Both the position numbers and the translations under genes were made by a program. A stretch of DNA of 64,000 nt from Sthenelais limicola (Eukaryota; Annelida; Polychaeta; Phyllodocida; Sigalionidae), in contig OW804098.1 of NCBI GenBank assembly GCA_942159475.1, forward strand, positions 4,688,383 to 4,752,382. The letters run 5' to 3'. Positions 60,001 through 64,000 of the stretch are shown here, one piece after another (the first letter of the stretch is position 1; the number at the start of each line of letters is the position of its first letter). The notes beneath the pieces were generated by a model, which made no database searches, was not told the DNA's origin, and was given only the letters and a program-made list of their open reading frames with translations.

Positions 60001-63000
60001 CTATGATGACTTTGCCAGGAGGGTCAGAACATTATATGGTATGAGGAAAATGACACAATACCTTTTTGCTGCTAGTCCTCTTGCTACTAGTAGCCTTGTG
60101 CCTCTCTGCAGACTCCCGAGCTAGATTAATGGCTTCTATATACATGAGTGTGACGCAGAGTATTCTTTGACTGCCACTTTGTGTGACAGTCTCTGACACT
60201 TCTTTAAGTTCCTCCTGATTGCAGTGTTTTAGGGCACTATTATTTCTGTGGCTGCAAGCATAGATTAACAAGTTGCTCCCTTCTTTTCCCAGTTTAACAT
60301 CTTATTGCTAAATACAGTGTCCAAGCACCAAATGTCCAATTCTTATCAAAGCTGCACTTTCAGCTAACAGCGATTAAAAATGAAAATCTACTTTTTGATC
60401 TGTTCATTGCCTACCCATCTGAAAGGCATGTGACCAAAATTTTGCAGTATTTTATGCTGTTGTTTTTGCCATAAATCTTCATAAAAATCACACATTGAGT
60501 ATAAACATGACATCAGCAAATATTGATAACTTAATCAAACAGTACGGGTTTAGGTGAATACTGCCATGTCTACCTATTATAACTTAATCAAACAGGTCAA
60601 AAAGTGAGTAAACTTGGCAAGAATGTTTTTTTCATAATAGCTTGAGTCACCTTAAGTCAGCTTAATACCACAGTAATCTAACTCTCTAATCAGTTGAAAT
60701 GTAGTAAGAAGGCCTATAGATATAAATGACAACATACATTGATCTCCATCTTACCTTAGCTTTGCACTTTTGAACAAAGTAGAGACGTGAAAATGTCATG
60801 GAATAAGATAATTCTCACAATTAACTTACAATATAACATAAAGATATTAGTCAAACATAAAATAGATACAATGACTTTGCCGTGGGATGGGGGGGGGGGG
60901 GGGGGGGGGGTATGGTCGGGGGTGGGGATGGAGGGGGAGGGGCAAACTTAGTGGTGTAGTAGTTAATGTGGCCTAACAACTTAAGATACATTTAATATAC
61001 CTCCCAATGAAAGTATAAGCAAAACAACTACATTTCCTTATATAAGCATTTTTGGCTCAGATCTTCAGAAAATGTACAATTTGCCTCCACCAATCGACTA
61101 AATCCTTCCAAAAATATACTCAGATTTCCTCCAGTATATATATCCTATTGAACCTCCTCCCTCTACCCTCTACATCTATGACCCCAGTGCCTACACTTTA
61201 CCTTCCCTCACCCTCACCCCCTACCCTCATTCACCCTCTACCCTCACTTACCCCCTACCCTCATTCACTCTCTACACTCACTCACCCTCTACCCTCACTC
61301 ACCCTCTACCCTCACTCACCCTCTACCCTCACTCACCCTCTACCCTCACTTACCCCCTACCCTCATTCACTCTCTACACTCACTCACCCTCTACCCTCAC
61401 TCACCCCCTACCCTCATTCACCCTCTACCCTCACTCACCCTCTACCCTCACTCACCCTCTACCCTCACTTACCCCCTACCCTCATTCACCCTCTACACTC
61501 ACTCACCCTCTACCCTCACTCACCCTCTACCCTCACTCACCCTCTACCCTCATTCACTCTCTACACTCACTCACCCTCTACCCTCACTCACCCCCTACCC
61601 TGATTCACCCTCTACACTCACTCACCCTCTACCCTCACTCACCCCCTACCCTCATTCACTCTCTACCCTCACTCACCCTCTACCCTAATTCACTCTCTAG
61701 CCTCACCCTCTACCCTCATTCACCCTCTAGCCTTAGCCTCTACCCTCACTCACCCCCTACCCTCACTCACCCTCTACCCTCACTCACCCTCTACACTCAC
61801 TCACCCTCTACCCTCACTCACCCCCTACCCTCACTCACCCTCTACCCTCACTCACCCTCTACCCTCACTTACCCTCTACCCTCACTCACCCTCTACACTC
61901 ACTCACCCTCTACCCTCACTCACCCTCTACCCTCATTCACTCTCTAGCCTTACCCTCTACACTCACTCACCCTCTACCCTCACTCACCCTCTACCCTCAC
62001 TCACCCTCTACCCTCACTCACCCTCTACACTCACTCACCCTCTACCCTCACTCACCCTCTACACTCACTCACCCTCTACCATCACTCACCCTCTACCCTC
62101 ACTCACCCTCTACACTCACTCACCCTCTACCCTCACTCACCCCCTACCCTCATTCACCCTCTAGCCTTAGCCTCTACCCTCACTCACCCTCTACCCTCAC
62201 TTACCCTCTACCCTCACTCACCCTCTACACTCACTCACCCTCTACCCTCACTCACCCCCTACCCTCACTCACCCTCTACCCTCACTTACCCTCTACCCTC
62301 ACTCACCCTCTACCCTCACTCACCCTCTACACTCACTCACCCTCTACCCTCACTCACCCCCTACCCTCACTCACCCTCTACCCTCACTCACCCTCTACCC
62401 TCACTCACCCTCTACCCTCACTTACCCTCTACTATCACTCACCCTCTACCATCACTCACCCTCTACCCTCACTCACCCTCTACCATCACTCACCCTCTAC
62501 CCTCACTCACCCTCTACCCTCACTCACCCTCTACCCTCATTCACTCTCTAGCCTTACCCTCTACCCTCACTCACCCTCTACCCTCGCTCACCCTCTACCC
62601 TCACTCACCCTCTACCCTCACTCACCCTCTACCCTCACTCACCCCCTACCCTCACTCACCCTCTACCCTCACTCACCCTCTACCCTCACTCACCCTCTAC
62701 CCTCACTCACCCTCTACCCTCACTCACCCTCTACCCTCACTCACCCCCTACCCTCATTCACTCTCTAGCCTTACCCTCTACACTCACTCACCCTCTACCA
62801 TCACTCACCCTCTACCCTCACTCACCCTCTACCCTCACTCACCCTCTACACTCACTCACCCTCTACCATCACTCACCCTCTACCCTCACTCACCCCCTAC
62901 CCTCACTCACCCTCTACCCACACTCACCCTCTACCCTTCCTCACCCTCTACCAACACTGAAAATTCCAATCAGGTAGATTTTCTGTATTATAATTATTAA

Positions 63001-64000
63001 TCCCATGAAGTTGGCATTACCCTTTGCATTTTAACCAAGGTGTGGTCTTCAGGAGGAGTACAGATAGAGCAATATGCTGTGTTTTGTAAAAAAAAAAAAA
63101 AAAATAGAAATATGTTGAATAGTTAAACAACCATAATGAAATAAAACAATAATAATAAAATGGGGGAGGATATGAATTTAATAAGGGTTCTATAGGACTC
63201 TGAGTTATATAACAATTAAAACGTATATAATAGGAGGTATAAAGAGGAAGTTTAGTTCTAAGTCCTCAATCCTCAGGAGGTTACCTATAGAAAAGGGCAT
63301 ATATAATACATATGAGATATAAATGGGGAACTATGTTTTAAAGTCCTCAGTCCTATAGGAGGTTATTAGTTTGGAACATTGTCTATAACTTTAAGCCTTG
63401 TTGGTAAATTAGCTGGCTTGGGTAAAATAAAATAAAACAATGAACCACAACAGCTATGAAAAGCCTCATTACCTGGAGCTGCACCCATATATATATTATT
63501 ATATATGTATATATGGTATAGCTGGCATTTCATACTCACTTGTCACTCCTCAGACTCACCTCTGCCTTCCTGTCGTCGCTCCCTATCACTATATTGTAGA
63601 AACCCCTCTATGCTGACTATATAATATATACATTGAATTTTTATTCCAGTTTTTATATAACAGTTATAAAGTCACCACTATCTATACCCGACCTCCCATC
63701 CAATTGCATAATTTTTAAATCTAAGTATGCTAAGCTAAACTAAACTAACTCCATATTGGATGTGTCACAGAAAATGAGTCACACATCGTAAAAAATGGTT
63801 TTCCCATGAAAACCCTTTCTTAGAATGAGTTTATTTTTGAGAGTATGTAGTGCTATTAGTAGTATAAATACATATAGCAAATCTTAGGACTGTATTGAAT
63901 GTATCTATGCATATCTGAGGTTATATCTACTTTACTAAGGATTGAAAATTAACAAATATTGCAAACTTTTCATGCCTACAAATCTATATTAGGGTATTAG
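57011..64000. repeat. Second copy of 41263-47024
   Basis: Follows the first copy to the window edge (64000 corresponds to 47024). Differences are scattered substitutions, a longer poly-G run (about 60889-60910) and an expanded minisatellite. The copy continues beyond the window. Confidence 0.95.
61201..62955 (+). repeat. Minisatellite, 17-bp unit CCCTCTACCCTCACTCA (long allele)
   Basis: Same unit and flanks as 45441-45978 but about 1.75 kb, near 100 units, with higher-order blocks marked by CATTCACTCTCTAGCCTTA. The length difference is typical of an unstable VNTR. Confidence 0.95.

Overview
The window is animal nuclear DNA. It is AT-rich and intron-dense, with GT-AG introns, many small inverted-repeat transposon relics and minisatellites. 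The one recognisable gene is a phospholipase C-beta of the PLCB4/norpA class, on the + strand. This class and the repeat content suggest an invertebrate, perhaps a marine one; I cannot name the taxon.

Gene layout. The window enters the gene in the acidic X-Y linker. The PH, EF-hand and catalytic X-box exons must lie upstream. I place 18 constitutive or selected coding segments (20 exons counting alternatives) between 996 and 34875. With one alternative exon chosen they sum to 1989 nt (662 codons plus stop) and every splice phase agrees. In order they encode the linker (996-1034, 5647-5667), the Y half of the catalytic barrel (6100-18407), the C2 domain (19015-20120), the Gq-binding helix pair and a charged linker (20400-20654), and the coiled-coil C-terminal domain (20910-34875). 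The protein ends in a class I PDZ ligand (ETVV).

Main discovery. One Y-domain exon exists in three tandem, diverged versions (8541-8625, 12184-12268, 14559-14643). All are exactly 85 nt with the same phases, and all keep the active-site Met-Ser-Ser-Phe motif. Each has an ordinary U2-type acceptor but a U12-type donor (GTATCC...). The shared downstream exon (16260-16332) has a U12 branch-point match 9 nt before its acceptor. The alternatives therefore cannot be spliced to each other by either spliceosome, and only one 85-nt copy keeps the frame. This is a built-in one-of-three selector placed beside the active site.

Introns hold several non-autonomous DNA transposon relics (about 1801, 3271-4180, 10554-10908, 17069-17936, 18423-18833, 26062-26444), tRNA-like SINE relics, a 41-bp minisatellite and a decayed partial exon duplication at 21501-21577.

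After the gene come a probable 3' UTR (34876 to about 36450), non-coding DNA, and a complex region at 47-54 kb with G-rich and GC-richer tracts and three adjacent minisatellite arrays. From 54208 to the window end the sequence is a near-copy of 28146-30912 joined directly to 41263-47024, skipping 10.35 kb that contains the last PLC exons. This is either a segmental duplication with a deletion or a second haplotype kept in the assembly. It carries a truncated pair of PLC exons.
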